Below are positions 25,400 through 39,400 of a DNA stretch of 64,000 nt, piece after piece (position 1 is the first letter of the stretch; every line of letters starts with the position of its first letter). A model generated the notes under the pieces. It was not told where the DNA came from, did not search any database, and worked only from the letters and a program-made list of their open reading frames with translations. The stretch is from NCBI GenBank assembly GCA_013365365.1, contig JABVXU010000136.1, forward strand, positions 62,001 to 126,000, in the 5' to 3' direction. Source of the DNA: Cruorifilaria tuberocauda. Lineage: Eukaryota; Nematoda; Chromadorea; Rhabditida; Onchocercidae. A program made the position numbers and the translations under genes.

Positions 25400-27487
25400 A
25401 AAACATAATGTACTGCACTTCATTCCATATAAAGGTTAATGAAGAGAATAGAGTGAAAGGAAAAAATTATTTGTGTTGCAATTTGATGCTTTCTTTTCTT
25501 TAAAAAATTTGGAATCAACAAACTTGGGATTTAAAAAGGAAAGGAAAAAATAATTGCATAAGGAAGGATGGCGAAGGAGAGAGCTGTTGTAATTCCACGT
25601 CTTACAAAAAGACAGGAAGTTTCAGGAAGTGTCGAAATTTCACTAAATTATTATTACGTACAAGAGGAATAAAAGGACTGCGTTCGGTGAAGGATTTGAT
25701 GGTCGAATTAAGGGTGATAAATAATAAAATTTAATGGATAATCAAATTATAAGTTGAAAGAAAAGATGAATTCAGAAAATTAAGATGACTAATCGAGTGA
25801 AAACGAAGGAAAGATGATAAAGTGATTTCAAACAAGGGAAAATATTTAAAATATTCTTAAAAAACCTTTTCATTATGAAATTATCAGTGACTTCGGTTGT
25901 TCGAAAAGTATCAAAATAAGACAATTCATTATTCCATCCTGTTTTTGAAACACTTTCATCCTTTAATTCTATATGATAAACAAGAAATTTCTTGTTATTG
26001 CTCACTTACCAGCACTTTCTCACAATAATTTCAATAAAACGATTTCAGAAGGAAATTTTTGACTCTAAAATATGACTCATCTACAGAAATGAAATTTCAA
26101 TTCATTCTGAAGATCAGATCTTACTCTGGCAAAACTAAAAACAAATTACTTTTCGCCCAAAGATATATATTGCTCGATCATCTCACTTCAACTCCTCAAT
26201 CCCATTAACACGAAAATACTCATTATCCATATGAATTATTCATATAAATACAATTCATATATAAAATTTTACTTATAATAATCTAACTTCGTTATCACGC
26301 AAGCAATGCGGTAAATATTAGAATCCACAATATCTGGAACTAGAAAAATACGAAATTTTTTGAAGCCCGTTGACTACTTTTAAGGTACTACTTCAATTAG
26401 GAAATAAATGGACTCTGATATCAGATTCAGTGAAATTTCTTCCTCTCTCTTCTTTCTTATTTTCTGTATCTTTTTTCTTGAAAGTAATGACTAACTTATA
26501 ATGAGTGGATATCTAAATTTTTTAAATCGACAGAAAAAATTCTATTCTTCTACAAAATAATTAATGATATGCTTGAAATAAAGTTTGATAATTGATAATA
26601 ATTTTATTGAAATAACTTCGCCTATTTCAATGTATATGTACGCGTGCATATACACGACTCTTATAATTTTCTACCTTAACTCTAAAAATCTTAAAAGAAA
26701 AAAAAACAACTGAGGTTAGCGATTTCAGATATGAGATGAAGCATGTCATTGATAACATCTATTAATTCTTCTTTATTGCTGCATGACACTTGTAAACAAC
26801 CAGATAACCGCGATAGATAGCACATATAGTCTGATTATCAATAAATTGTCAATGAGTAAGGATAACAAGAATAGCTTGTCTACATTTACACCAATAAATT
26901 TAAAATCAAATTTCGACATTTACCTGAAGAATATCACGATTATCCAATGATTATTTCGAAAACTAAAACTTAAAAAACTGAAGAATCATAGTTCAAATAG
27001 CGGAGTTTACAATTTCTCTTTTTATTCTTTTTTACCTCCAAATTTCAGCATTCTAAAGTGTTCTTTTTAACAGTACGAATAATATGAAATAAAAGCCAAA
27101 GTAGAACATGACAGAAGTGACATTATCTTTGTCATGGAGATATTCGTATAAGTAAAAATAGATATACAAGCGCTCATTTCAATCTTAAGAAATAACAATA
27201 GCTATTAGGGAAACACCGAAGAAGATGAGGAACGCGAATTTGATTGAATAATGATGAGAAACTTGCACATATCCGCCATACGGAACAACCGATTCACCAA
27301 TAACACTTGCTCATCAGTTTTTTAATGATACTGTATGATTTGAAGTAACAGCGTGCAATAACAGAAAACAATCAACAATTTAAGATATAAAACTAAACAA
27401 TATCTGCATTCAGAATTCATTAAACAAGAAATAGATCATTTGCAATAGCAACAAGTAATGATGAAAAGCACTGTTTTTTCAGAGAAC
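25400..27487. other. Intergenic stretch downstream of SF3B3
   Basis: AT-rich with several purine-rich (GAAGGAA/GGAAAG) patches at 25500-25720. No exon with recognisable homology on either strand. Confidence 0.5.
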
Positions 27488-30400
27488 TCAAAATGCATAA
27501 CGAGTTCGGATATCTTCTAACTTCTTATGAATCTGAAAAATAACCGAAATTTGAAATCAACTGGATGCGTGAATCTTCGATAATTTTGCTTTAGGTATAA
27601 TTTAAACATTTTAACTTCAGGAAATTAAAATTACGTATGTAATTGAATCAACAAATGAAATGTTTGAAATCGGATATAAAATAGGATTTAGCAGAAGATT
27701 TAGAATTTTATTTCCAAAATTTATGTTATTTACGCTTCAAATATTTTTTTTCGTAATAAAAAATTCATATACTTCGTCAAAAAAATCAACAAAATTAACT
27801 TTTAATTCTGCATCTAAAGTAAAAATTGAATAAAACAATCTGCATTCATATTACTCTAATTTTAAACAGCCAATAGTTAATAATGCTCTTAAGTAACAGA
27901 AAGTTCATAACTGTTGAAGTTGCTAAACATGCTAAACAACTCATTTCATTCTATTATTGCGTGTTCCATCTCAATGGACACTTGGCAACAACAAACTTCT
28001 CAAATTGTTTCTAAACTATTTCTAATCTGTTCCTAAACAATGCTTAGATCATTCTAAATATTTCGCTCTTAACTTCGACTCGAGGAGATCGCTATTCAGA
28101 ACTCTATAAACGACCTATCATTTGCAACCGCGTAAATAATAACCTCAGTTGGTTTCCTTCCTAGTTCTTCACCAACTGATTTCTGCTTATCCAATGGCAT
28201 TAGCGAGTACTGCTCGCAGAGATCACCATCAATAATTGACTGAAATTTGAGAATAAAGCCAAGAAGATATGAAATGCTTTAATATATGTTTGTAAAAGTT
28301 GTTTAAATGAAGCTTTGGGAAAATATGGCCTGAGAAGAATATAACACAAAATCGGATACATGGTTGACTTTTAATTTCAAATGTTAATAGATATACCTTG
28401 ACAGGAAAATAATATGAGCGATAAGCAAGATGATCACGACCACAAAGCGGTGGATATTCCACTCTCATATGCATTTCAAGGTTTTGAAAAAATTCGAATT
28501 CCTGCAAAAGTAAGGAAGTATAATGAGCCGTCATTATTTCTAACGTATGTTCTAAAAACTTGAAACTACCGCAGCAGTTAGGAACAAATCCTCCAGTTAA
28601 AACGATGATAGCCAGTGAAATTACTGGCAAATAAATTAACATACAAATAAAGAATTAAAAGATTAGCGAATAAGTGAGAAAGGATGAACAAATAAATGAA
28701 TAAAATCAATAATATGAGATGAATTTGCTTCATAACTTACATCTCTAGACATGAATGGTACCAAAATTCCAATAATTCCTGAAATCGTTGTATAAGATAA
28801 GCAGTCATTTGCACCTGGTACTAGGGATGTTTTTTGCATTGATGTTATCGCATCGCCAATATAGAGATGAGCTATGGCTTCCAACTATAAAATAAATATT
28901 CAAGAAGAAATCCCTGTTTGGTTACTCATTCATAATTCATTGTTCGAATTAAAATTTTGAAACTTATTAATCGGATGATATATTAAGAGTAGGTTAGAAA
29001 AGTGAAAAATGAGAAGAATTCAATGAAGCATGAAATTAAATGTGACAAATTTCCACAGTCCTTACAGGTGTTTATATTGACAAAACTTGTAGAAAACAAC
29101 TATATAAATTATCCAAAAGACGATTTTCGAAAAGCTGATAGTCTTTTTTCAGAAAAAAGAGAAGGTAAGTAAATCAAAAGTTCATATGTGGCCTGAAAAT
29201 TTGTTTAGAAATACGATGCTGTAACTAATAACTAGGAAAGAAAAATGCACACCTTTTGCGAAGCCCCATTCAGATTTCCTCGATCCCATAAAGCGCGCAC
29301 ACCAGTCGGATCTTCCTGGACCTCTTCGGTTACACCTTTAGGTAGTCGCAACTGAAATACACGAATTTAAGGATTTGAAATTCTGAAAAAAATTGAAAAT
29401 TGAAATTCAATTAAAAAGGACTTATATTTACAGAATCAAATCTTGATGATTTGAAAAAAAAACGGATACTCTCACGTACCAACTTAAATCCTCCAATTAT
29501 TCCTTAAAATTCTACTATACTATCAACTCAAATATTCTAAAAGTCTACTAACTGACCTACACATAATGTTTATTTAACTGAGTGTAAAATAATGACTACT
29601 GTTTACATTCAATTGAATTTGAAGTACTTCGTCAATTTACTACGTAATTAATTTATTTAAGACAAATTTGTTACTAACTGGTTTGATTATCTGCCGGAAT
29701 TTTACTCTCTTTATTATCATTTTTTTCATATTTTCCCCATTAATTTCAATCTTTATATATTTTTGCTCTTCATGTTAAAATTTTATCGTTAAAAATTAAT
29801 AATTTTTAACGATAAAATCCAATTTAGAAAGAATTACATCAAATTAAACACCTCCTGTTTTTGCAGAACTTGTACCAATAATTTCAGCCTGTATCTACTA
29901 TTCCCCCCAATTAATAAATAGACAGCAGTGTTAGCAGCTCGCCATGACTGACAATTCTACCTAAACTAACTTAATCCTTTAATCTTATGACGCAAGATTC
30001 CGTTATTTGTACATATCTGATGTAAAGAAATATCATTTCCTTATTTCATAACTAAACTATCCAGTAAGAATGATACACAGATTGAAAATCTATTAAAATT
30101 TTAGTTTATATATATAATGATTTTAAATTTTATTCAATTTGCATAGCATCATTTGTACTCGTTCGGAAATGCGATATGCACAAGCAAATCTGCTAATTAA
30201 ACTCACCACAGCAATATTTCCAAAACGATCTCCAACCGCAACTGTGTCATAATCCAGCAGACAAACACACGTTACGTAACGTGGAGATGTCTCATCGCAA
30301 AATATCGACAACTGGCCATCCTCAAATAAAAGATTGATTAAGCTATTTTAATTTATCGACTTATATCAAAATTCAGATATAATTTTATCAAAATTACCTG

Positions 30401-33400
30401 TTTCTTGTAACGCATAAAATGCACTGATTCCTGTGAATCACTTACAACAATACGCTGTCCCATTGATCGAATATCAACAACTTGTGTAGGTATTTGCTAA
30501 AAAAGAAAGTTTTATTTAACATGAAATACATGCTAAGTATAATATCATGACAATAAAGCACTGAAAAATTGAACTTGGGATGAAATCATTACATTTGCTC
30601 AAATTACAAAAACAACTGAAATGAAAAATGTGAAGAAATAATCAGTAGAATTAATGCGAAGAAAATAACCGGTAGTATATGAAGAGCTATTTTCAATAAA
30701 TATGACCAATTAACATCTCATCCCTATCAATTTTCTGAATTTCACCAACAGATACTTCGAAAATTGATGTGTGAGAAACTACATATACAACACGATTGGA
30801 TTTCTAGTTTTTGGCACATATAGGAATTTATTTTGCAGAACAAATAAATATTTCCTTAAAACGATTTCTGTCCGATTTATTAATCGAAGTTGACACCAGC
30901 TTTTAACTGACTAATAGGTTTATGACAGAGTTTATGAGTCTATCAAATTAATTTCTAGAAATTCATCAATGCTTATACCAAATTAGCGATTAAATTAAAA
31001 ATAGTATCTTTCATGAATTTTTTCACCATTTAATTTTAGCACTCACCCATTTTAGAGTCTCGCCCCATATAATGAAAACAAAAACTTAATCCATTTAAAT
31101 TTTCTGTGTAGATGTGACAATATTTCTACAGACTGTTCCGTGAAGCAGAAAAGAATTAGTGAGATTTAGTACGATATTATTTTTATCAAACAAAATACAA
31201 TATTCTGCATATTCATCTAAATTCACTAAAACTTTTTCGCACTTTACCACTTACCATAAATACTTTAATGTAATTTTTATTTTAAAACTTTAAAATAGTA
31301 AAAATAAACTTTTGGTTGATAAATATAAACGAGTTGCCAACCAAATGTACTATGTTATTACAAATGTATTATTAATATCACGACTAAAATTACTCCTCAA
31401 AATTACTTTTTTTAACTAGCAGACTTCTTCCGATAATTAGCATTCTTTATTCTTTCGATGATTTTATTTAAATTATATATGCAAACTCTATTTCTGCTCC
31501 ATAATATTTAGCGCACTACGGAAAAACAAGTTTTTAACTTTCAAAATAAATAACTATGTCCCGGAATTTTTTGATAATATACATTTCTCGATTTCTCATT
31601 TTTTTCAGATCAGTACATGTGTTGAGTTCTCGCACTTTCATTACTATTTGGAAAACTCGAAATATAGAAACGTCATATCAGTATCAATATTCAAGGATAA
31701 CTAAAAAAATACACATTTTTCTGACTTATCCATTTAATACGACCAAACATAGTTTCCTTTGCTTACTAACTGATCAGGGCTTCTGCTCTCGTGATTTTCA
31801 ATGATAACCTGAGACAAGACTAAAATAAGAAAATAATTCTCAATAAAAATGCTATTATCCTGCTAAGCAATTCGTAGCTCTCAAATAATATTATGGAGAT
31901 CAGATATAGCATAATTAGACACAAAGAGAAACTATAAATATACAAAAAAATGAAGAGATTCACTTATTTACTAATATTCTCCTGCCTTGGAGCATACCAC
32001 CATATCTAACTGTTCATTTTGTTGTTCCAAATTTCTTATTTCTGTACAGGTTAGTATTATTTCTTCAAGTGTCGACTTTTCCTTGTTGAAATTGGACAAT
32101 GAGCCAATTGTGAGATTTCCCCTTTTAAAATAATGAGATAGTGACTACAACAACCGCATCAGCACTGATAATTAAATTATGGGTTATACGGGAAAAAATA
32201 TATACAAATCTAACTTCACATCCGTATGAGCTAGAAATTTAATTTCATTTTCTAGTGATGAAAATATATTCTTAGGTTTCCAGAAAAGTAATGAGATATG
32301 CTATATTAGCAGATCTCATTAGTAAGTAGCTTACAAATGCTGTGAAATCATTCCAAATGCACATAATTTTGCGCCTCTCAATAATGCAAACAAAACTCGA
32401 GAAATTTCTCCACTTTCATCAATCTTCTTTAGCCTTCATCACTGCAGCCCACTATCAAAACGACGCGAAGAAGATGAAAAACATGGGTACTAGGGAAAAC
32501 AGACTCAACAATTATTTCGAAATATTTTCAATATTCCTCAGAAACATAACTTTTGTCACATACGACTTCTGATTAGCATTAAAACCTCCTCCAATGTTCA
32601 AAAATATCTGTTGAAATTCCTTTCCGCTTTATCTTGCTTCATCCAATTTCAAAGTTCAAAACCTGCTAATTACCAAAGCTTAAAAAATCTTAAATTTTTC
32701 ATTTAAAGAATTTAGAAAAATATTAAAATGATAAGTTAAGAGAGTTTAAAAACTAAATTAATAAATCCCTGAGCTCAATACATCGTGTTCTCCTGTCTCA
32801 TTTCTAGTTATTTAAAAAATAGTAATTTAAGCGGCACATAGGAATTATAATCAGAATTATATCCAGTAACTATAACTTCATTTATCCAATTAAACATTAT
32901 TCAATCATTTAACTGCTCAATGCTAATGTTTATTATCCGTTATATTTATTTCCCAAAGTTATCAACCCAAATATTTTTTTTTGGATCGTTTAGCAACAAT
33001 CTATTTCCTATAGACAATATAGATCAGTATTTCATATGAGAACAATTAAGAGTTAATTAGACACAAAGGTAGCTGCAGGTAGGCAATTTAAAAATTGAAC
33101 GAAATGGGTCGAAACCGAAACTGTTACTACTCAATAAATGACAGAATGAACATGTTATTTATAAAATTTCTACAACGACTTGAAAAACTGCAGGGTTCGC
33201 AACAACAAATATGGAAATGTTTTATTTCATTTGACTCCAACTCTATTTTATTCTATTTCTAACTATTACTTTACCTGATTTTGATCACCAATTTATTCAA
33301 ATCTCGACTATCTTATCATATAAATATCAATGAAACTGTGTACTTACGAGGAGTGGAATAAAACGCAGTATAATTCGAATTTCCTAAAAATATTTTCCAC

Positions 33401-36400
33401 GATTATAATATTTGCTTTATTGGATTCTGTAATTGTTGTTGGTAACTCATTGGTTATTGTTGACGTTGTGATGAAGAAAAAACTACGTGCTACTACCAAA
33501 ATGCTTATTTTATCACTTGCAACTGCTGACTTGATGGTAGAATTTAAAAATCAATTATCCAAGGAGTGAAATAAAATCATAACCTTCTATCTCAGAGAAA
33601 AAAGTTCTACTTAATTTTGTTTTAATACAGCTTATGAAAAAAACCTTGAGGATGGCAAAAGAAAAGGCGAAAAGAAAAGATATTAATTCTTTCACAGTAA
33701 ATAAAATATATGAAAATTTTCAAACCAACTAACAATTCCATCTTAAATTTGAAAGCATCCGAAAATATAAGCCTATAAGCGTTTGAATGATTCGGTATTG
33801 CAATGAACTTGTAATAATGTCCAACAATCTAGACATTTACCAAAAGAAAATAAGCGACAATCACAATGCAACAATTTCAGACTGGAGTAGCAATCCTCCC
33901 ATTCAATGCGACAAATAAAGTCCTGGAAGGTTACTGGATATTCGGTGACTTATGGTGCATCACAAATATTACATTGGATATATGGTTGTGTACGACATCC
34001 ATTTATAACATACTTGCAATCAATATTGATCGACTTATTGCAATAACCAAACCACTACACTATTCAATGCTGGTGACTCGTGATAGAACTTATATGATAA
34101 TTACCGCTATTTGGACGGGTTCATTCTTGCTATGTAGTCCAAGTTTTCTACTCGCAAATACTCATAAATCAGTGAGTTATCAATGCAAATGCATTCCTAC
34201 ATATGCTGGTAGAATGTACATCATTATCAGGTAAATAATAGATTATGCATAAAATCATAGATTTAAGCATAAAATCATTAAACAAAGAGTAAGCATTTCA
34301 AAAGGTGCAGAACTGAGTAATTAACCAATTACTTATTTACAAATATAATAAGAAGGCACCGAAAATTTTCTATGCATAATAGTTACTATTTATATTTAAA
34401 TTCTGCATAATTTAATTCCTTACTTCAAGTTCAAATATGACTGCATATAACAGTCACCTAAAGTACGTTTCATACTTCGCATTTAAGCATAAAATTAGAA
34501 TGTTGGAATCAAACGTACCATTCCTGATTTCAGTGCATCATTAAGTTTCTATGTACCAATGCTGCTTGTGACTCTTATTTCTACAAAAATTTATTTAATT
34601 ACAAAACGAGCTATAACAAGAACTACGTTGTCAAATGTAATAACGTCGCTCAACACGAATGAATCGAAAAGAAAATTATGCTATAGTCAATATAACGTTT
34701 TCCGGTAAGTTATACGAAAACAACGATGAAAGCTATAATTGAAAGAAATTTGGAAAATGTCTGGAGTTTCGAAAAATTAAAAAAAAAACTCAACCACCTC
34801 TCACTGTTCTAAATAAGCTCTAACAACTGTTTTTCAGTGATATCTCTCCATTAAGTAATGGAGACTATTTGGAAATGGACTTTATATTTTAAATCAATGC
34901 TTATTTTTTCCATATGAAAATAACTGGTAAAACAATTTATTATTGTGTAACTATATTTTCAGAGGTAACGTCCAAATTAGCATAAAACAAGTAAGAAGTA
35001 CGAATAAAAAAGACGAATCAGTGTCATTAAAAGCAAAAGAAAATATCATTCTTCGAAATTGTCAAAGAGATTCGAATATTCATGCTGTAGAAAGAAAACT
35101 ATTGAAGGTTTGCATCTTAGCGTCTAAAGTCCACAGCACTTTATCTATTTTGGCTATGATTCACTATGATAATTCGCTATGATAACCGCTTATAAAAATC
35201 TCAAAACAAAATGGATGGATTTCTACGTATTTCAACAAACAACTGAGATTTCTTATATCCTCAACATCTAAAAAAATTTTGATCAATTATTTCCGTGATT
35301 ATAAATATTTCTACTGGTTATTTATATGACTGCCCAAAATTTCAGTATAACAATTTGAATTATGAGCAATTAAAAAAAAAACTTTTGTAGAGTTAAAGTT
35401 ATCATCTGAAGAAATTCATTAAAACTCTAGAACTTTAAAAACTTTTTCCTCAGTTTCTATTTTCTAATCAAATTATTTGGAAATAGACTTTATATTTTAT
35501 GATCTCACCAAAAAAAAATGCAATGTGCTTAATATGGAGTTCCAGAAAACTGATACGTATTTCTGAATAAGTTAGAAAGAGTCTAATTTTAGGCTCAGAT
35601 TCACAGTCTAAAACATACAGCGAATGAACCGTGGAATATGGAATCAGAAATGCAAAGGTAACCTGTTACTAACACTTTTCATTTACCGTGTGAAATTCTT
35701 ATTTTTTTGGAAAATGAAATACATCTACCACACGTTAAAGATTGGTTTACAAAGTTACTTTCAGTAAATGAGCATAAGTATATCCTCTGCTAGTTAAATA
35801 TGTTTAAAAGGAAGTGTTATATGAATTGCTCACCACTCCAGTAATCTCAACATAAAATTCAGATTGACATCACATTTCATATATTCTTCAAATTCGTTGA
35901 CATTCCATTTTTGCAAGACACTTTAATCCAACCTCAAACATAATTTCGTTTTCTTAATCTTTCTTTTCAAAATCTCTAAGGTGACGAAATAAATTTTCAG
36001 GAAATACCACAATGAACAATCCGATATCTTAATCACCAAAGATCAAAGAAATTTACAAGTTTCCACCAGCCTAGCAGAAACTACATTACATATAACTTCC
36101 GATGAAAAGCAGAATATGCAGATTAAAGTTACTGAACTGATTACTATTATAAGTGGATGCGTCATATTTTTTAGACTTTTTTACAGTATATTGTACGGAT
36201 TTTCTTTGAATGTTAGTCCACATGTTTGGTCCATATCATTTTGCATGGGTCATGTTAATTCAGCCCTAAATCCCATCATTTACTTTTTTCTTCATCGCAA
36301 TTTCAGGAATTATTTTAGAGAATTATTTGCCTGTTATACAAATTCTCGAATTTGAGATATTGGAAACTAATCATTTTCGTGAGCTTAAGAGGAATTATAG

Positions 36401-39400
36401 ATAATTCCAGTTCCAGTAGCAAAAATTGAATTCCGTGAAGAATATCCTTATTCTCTATTCCCTAATAATATTATCAATAGAAGCCAAATTATGATAAATT
36501 ATTAGTGTTTCGATGAGACACAAACTGTCTAGCATATAAATAAAACTGTGAAGAAATAAAAGTATTACCCTGTTTTCACACTTAGCGAGCAATTTCCTCT
36601 TGCCAAGGTCGTATAGCCGCACTTTTTTCCCTACACCAGCTAACGCCATTCCACGAAAATCATGAATGGAATTAACGACCTGAATGAAATGCGAACTCAA
36701 GGGAGTTTGTGGATGTTACAGATTATTATTTCAATAATAGGAGCAAGAAATATATATGTAAAATCCATGATTATGACTTAAATAGGAAAAATAAAAGTTA
36801 AAAAATATTTGATTTATGGGTGTATGTTTTGATCTTAAAATTAATCATTTCGGAACTTCACATTTCCAATTCTGATGAATAAAGAAAGGAATTGAAAATA
36901 ACTTCATCGGTTGATGTTCTATGCAGCAACTGAAGTGTGGTGCCATTAGCTGCCAAAAGGAAGGTATAAATGCATCCTCCGTTCGCCTTTCTAGGTTTCA
37001 GTTGCAATTCACAACCACAGCCAACCAGCACAAATTGTGTGTCACTTTGATTTTGAAATTGCACCATTGCTATCCTGAAATTTAACAATAACATGCAGTG
37101 CAACTTTATAGACAAATCATTGTGGATATCACAATTTTATTCTTCTAACCATCCTAACAGTATGCTTTATAATATGTTAAATTCTGCCAGTTTTTCTAAA
37201 GCCGTTTTTAATATATTTCCAAAACTCCTGCGCCATATATGTTAGATTTTCTTCAAATATTTCAAAAATTACGCAAACGCAGCTTCGTCCTCTACGAATG
37301 GAAAATGCGAAAGCGTTTCACCATCGCTACTACGCATAACTCGGACTGCTGAAGCCCATTTGCCTAAAAATAAGTTTTACAATTTAAAGATTTAAAGTGA
37401 TAGAATACAAATATATGACGAGCGAGCATTAAAACCAATCGCTAGAGAACTGTATTGAATTAACCGATAATTTGGATAATAATGAAAGTAATTTTCGAAA
37501 CTTGCTTCTTGAATTTTACCTTTCTGATTCTTTGGTGATCCATAAACTCTCTCATCAACTTTTTCCGTGCGGATTGCATCAGCCATTTCTTTTACTGCTT
37601 GTTGGTCTGCTTCTTCTGCCTCTTTCGCTACTTCCATCAGCTCCTGAAATTATTTTCGCATGAATTAGAATTGCTTTTTTTATTATGTCTTCTGATGTCT
37701 CGCAAAGTGACAGAGAGTATTAGATATTAATTCATTAAAAAAAAACAAATATCATGATGTAGACTAATTGATTGGCCTTATTTGCAAATAATGATTTGAA
37801 AACCATTTGGAAGTCTGAGAAAGCCATCATAGTTTCTCAGAAAAAACTTTTAAAAAATAATTACAAACATCAGCCAGCTGTTTCCGACGTTCCATTTTTC
37901 CCTTTACCGTGAAAGCAGCATGATCATTTTCAATTATAATCAGATTTCCGGATGCCTTATGTACTACCATACGTCGAGGTGTATAATCCAATGGATATAC
38001 AACATGGTTAAAAACGGCTCCCAACTTTTCAAGCGATAAAATCCTGAAAACAAAAATTGATGCTTCTATGAAAATAGATGGCATATTTCAAAAGACGCTC
38101 AGATATATCAAAATTAACGGATGTAAGTATTTAAGTTTTCTGAAATAATCCTGCAAAATGAAGTACTTTTTCGTTTGAATATACTAAAAATAAATTCCTG
38201 GAAACCTCAAAGTATTTTCAGCGATAGCCACAATTCCTTCTGGACACTGTTCTGATGAAAACCCTGCAGCATATTCCAGAGCCGCATATGAAAGAGGAGT
38301 CAGATGAAATCTGCTCTGATAATCGTACAAAAGCCAAGCTCGAGATGATGCAGCCATGATCTGAAAACGATTTGGAAATTAGTTAAACTAAGTATGCAGG
38401 AAATCTTCTTGAAAGCAATAGATAGGAAATGAAAAATTGGCTGAAAGGCAACCTTAAGTACTATCACATATTCTATTTACTGTATTTGGATAATCCATGA
38501 AAATAAACAAATTATCAGAACCAAATTTAATATTTCCCTTACAACTACCGGAAATTTATAACTCAAAATTTGGCAAAATCTGAAAGCTTAACATACCGCA
38601 TCTTTACTTTGTATCCTGACACGGAACAACTTTACACTTTTTGTCCCCAGATAACGAGTTCTGTTATCAGTTAGTTCCCCAGTAACCTGATCCACAGTGG
38701 TTCGCAGCAAACACCCATTCTGAAATAACAACTTCAATAATATTGCAATGAATAAATTTCCTGGCAATTCATTAAAATAAAACAGTTCTAAAAATTCATA
38801 TTTGCTAATTTTTAATTTTAATACAGTGAAATGCTACTTCAACGTTCTTTTAGATCTGAAAAGCTGTATGCGCTATTTATCTCAATAAAGCGTTAAATAA
38901 ACGAACCTGTAAACCAATATTTAAATGAACAGTTGATGCACTTTGCGCTTCAGTGCCAAACATTTCTAACACAATAATTGATTCCGGTTCAGACGGCAAT
39001 GCTTGCATACTGGAAGAAAATTTATTAATTCTCATTCAATTTAGTCAACCTAATGCGTTAAAAATCAGGATTCTGAATCTCATCAATCCTAATGAAAGAA
39101 AAGCACTTCCTAATCAAAAGCAAAGTTCTTACATATTTATCAGAATTAATAACTGCATTACCTAAGCGGTGAAAGACAATCCTGTGGGTCCAAGGATATA
39201 ATTCGTACTGTTTTGTCAGCTAAACCTACAGTAAGAAAACGTGATCGTAACTCTCCTTCAGGAATTTCACTTAAACTCATACAAAGGACGTCAGCAGGTA
39301 ATTCACGTCGCTCGGTATATTCGTTGAGTTGTCCAGTCTGAAATAACGATAACATAATTGATAAACTAATGTAACTAAGCAAAGAAACACATTTAAAGGA

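Larger units (their letters stand above)
30497..36568 (-). other. SF3B3 intron 21 (6 kb), host of a nested gene
   Basis: Exon 21 ends ..KCENR and exon 22 begins [15 protein letters not shown], which aligns without gaps to human KCENK-HIANYISGIQTIGHR, so nothing is missing between them. The distal half (33330-36355) is filled by a GPCR gene on the + strand. The remaining 30497-33329 is AT-rich and shows no supported exon. Confidence 0.93.

Noticed and set aside
25772..26005. 77-codon open frame on - downstream of SF3B3
   Set aside because: Isolated, hydrophobic/AT-driven composition, no splice context or motif.
28096..28143. Alternative C terminus of SF3B3 encoded directly after exon 27
   Set aside because: The conserved ending [12 protein letters not shown] is present in a separate exon with a perfect TTTTTCAG acceptor, so this text is intron.
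31556..31804. 82-codon open frame on + inside SF3B3 intron 21
   Set aside because: No motif, no splice links to the GPCR that begins at 33330.
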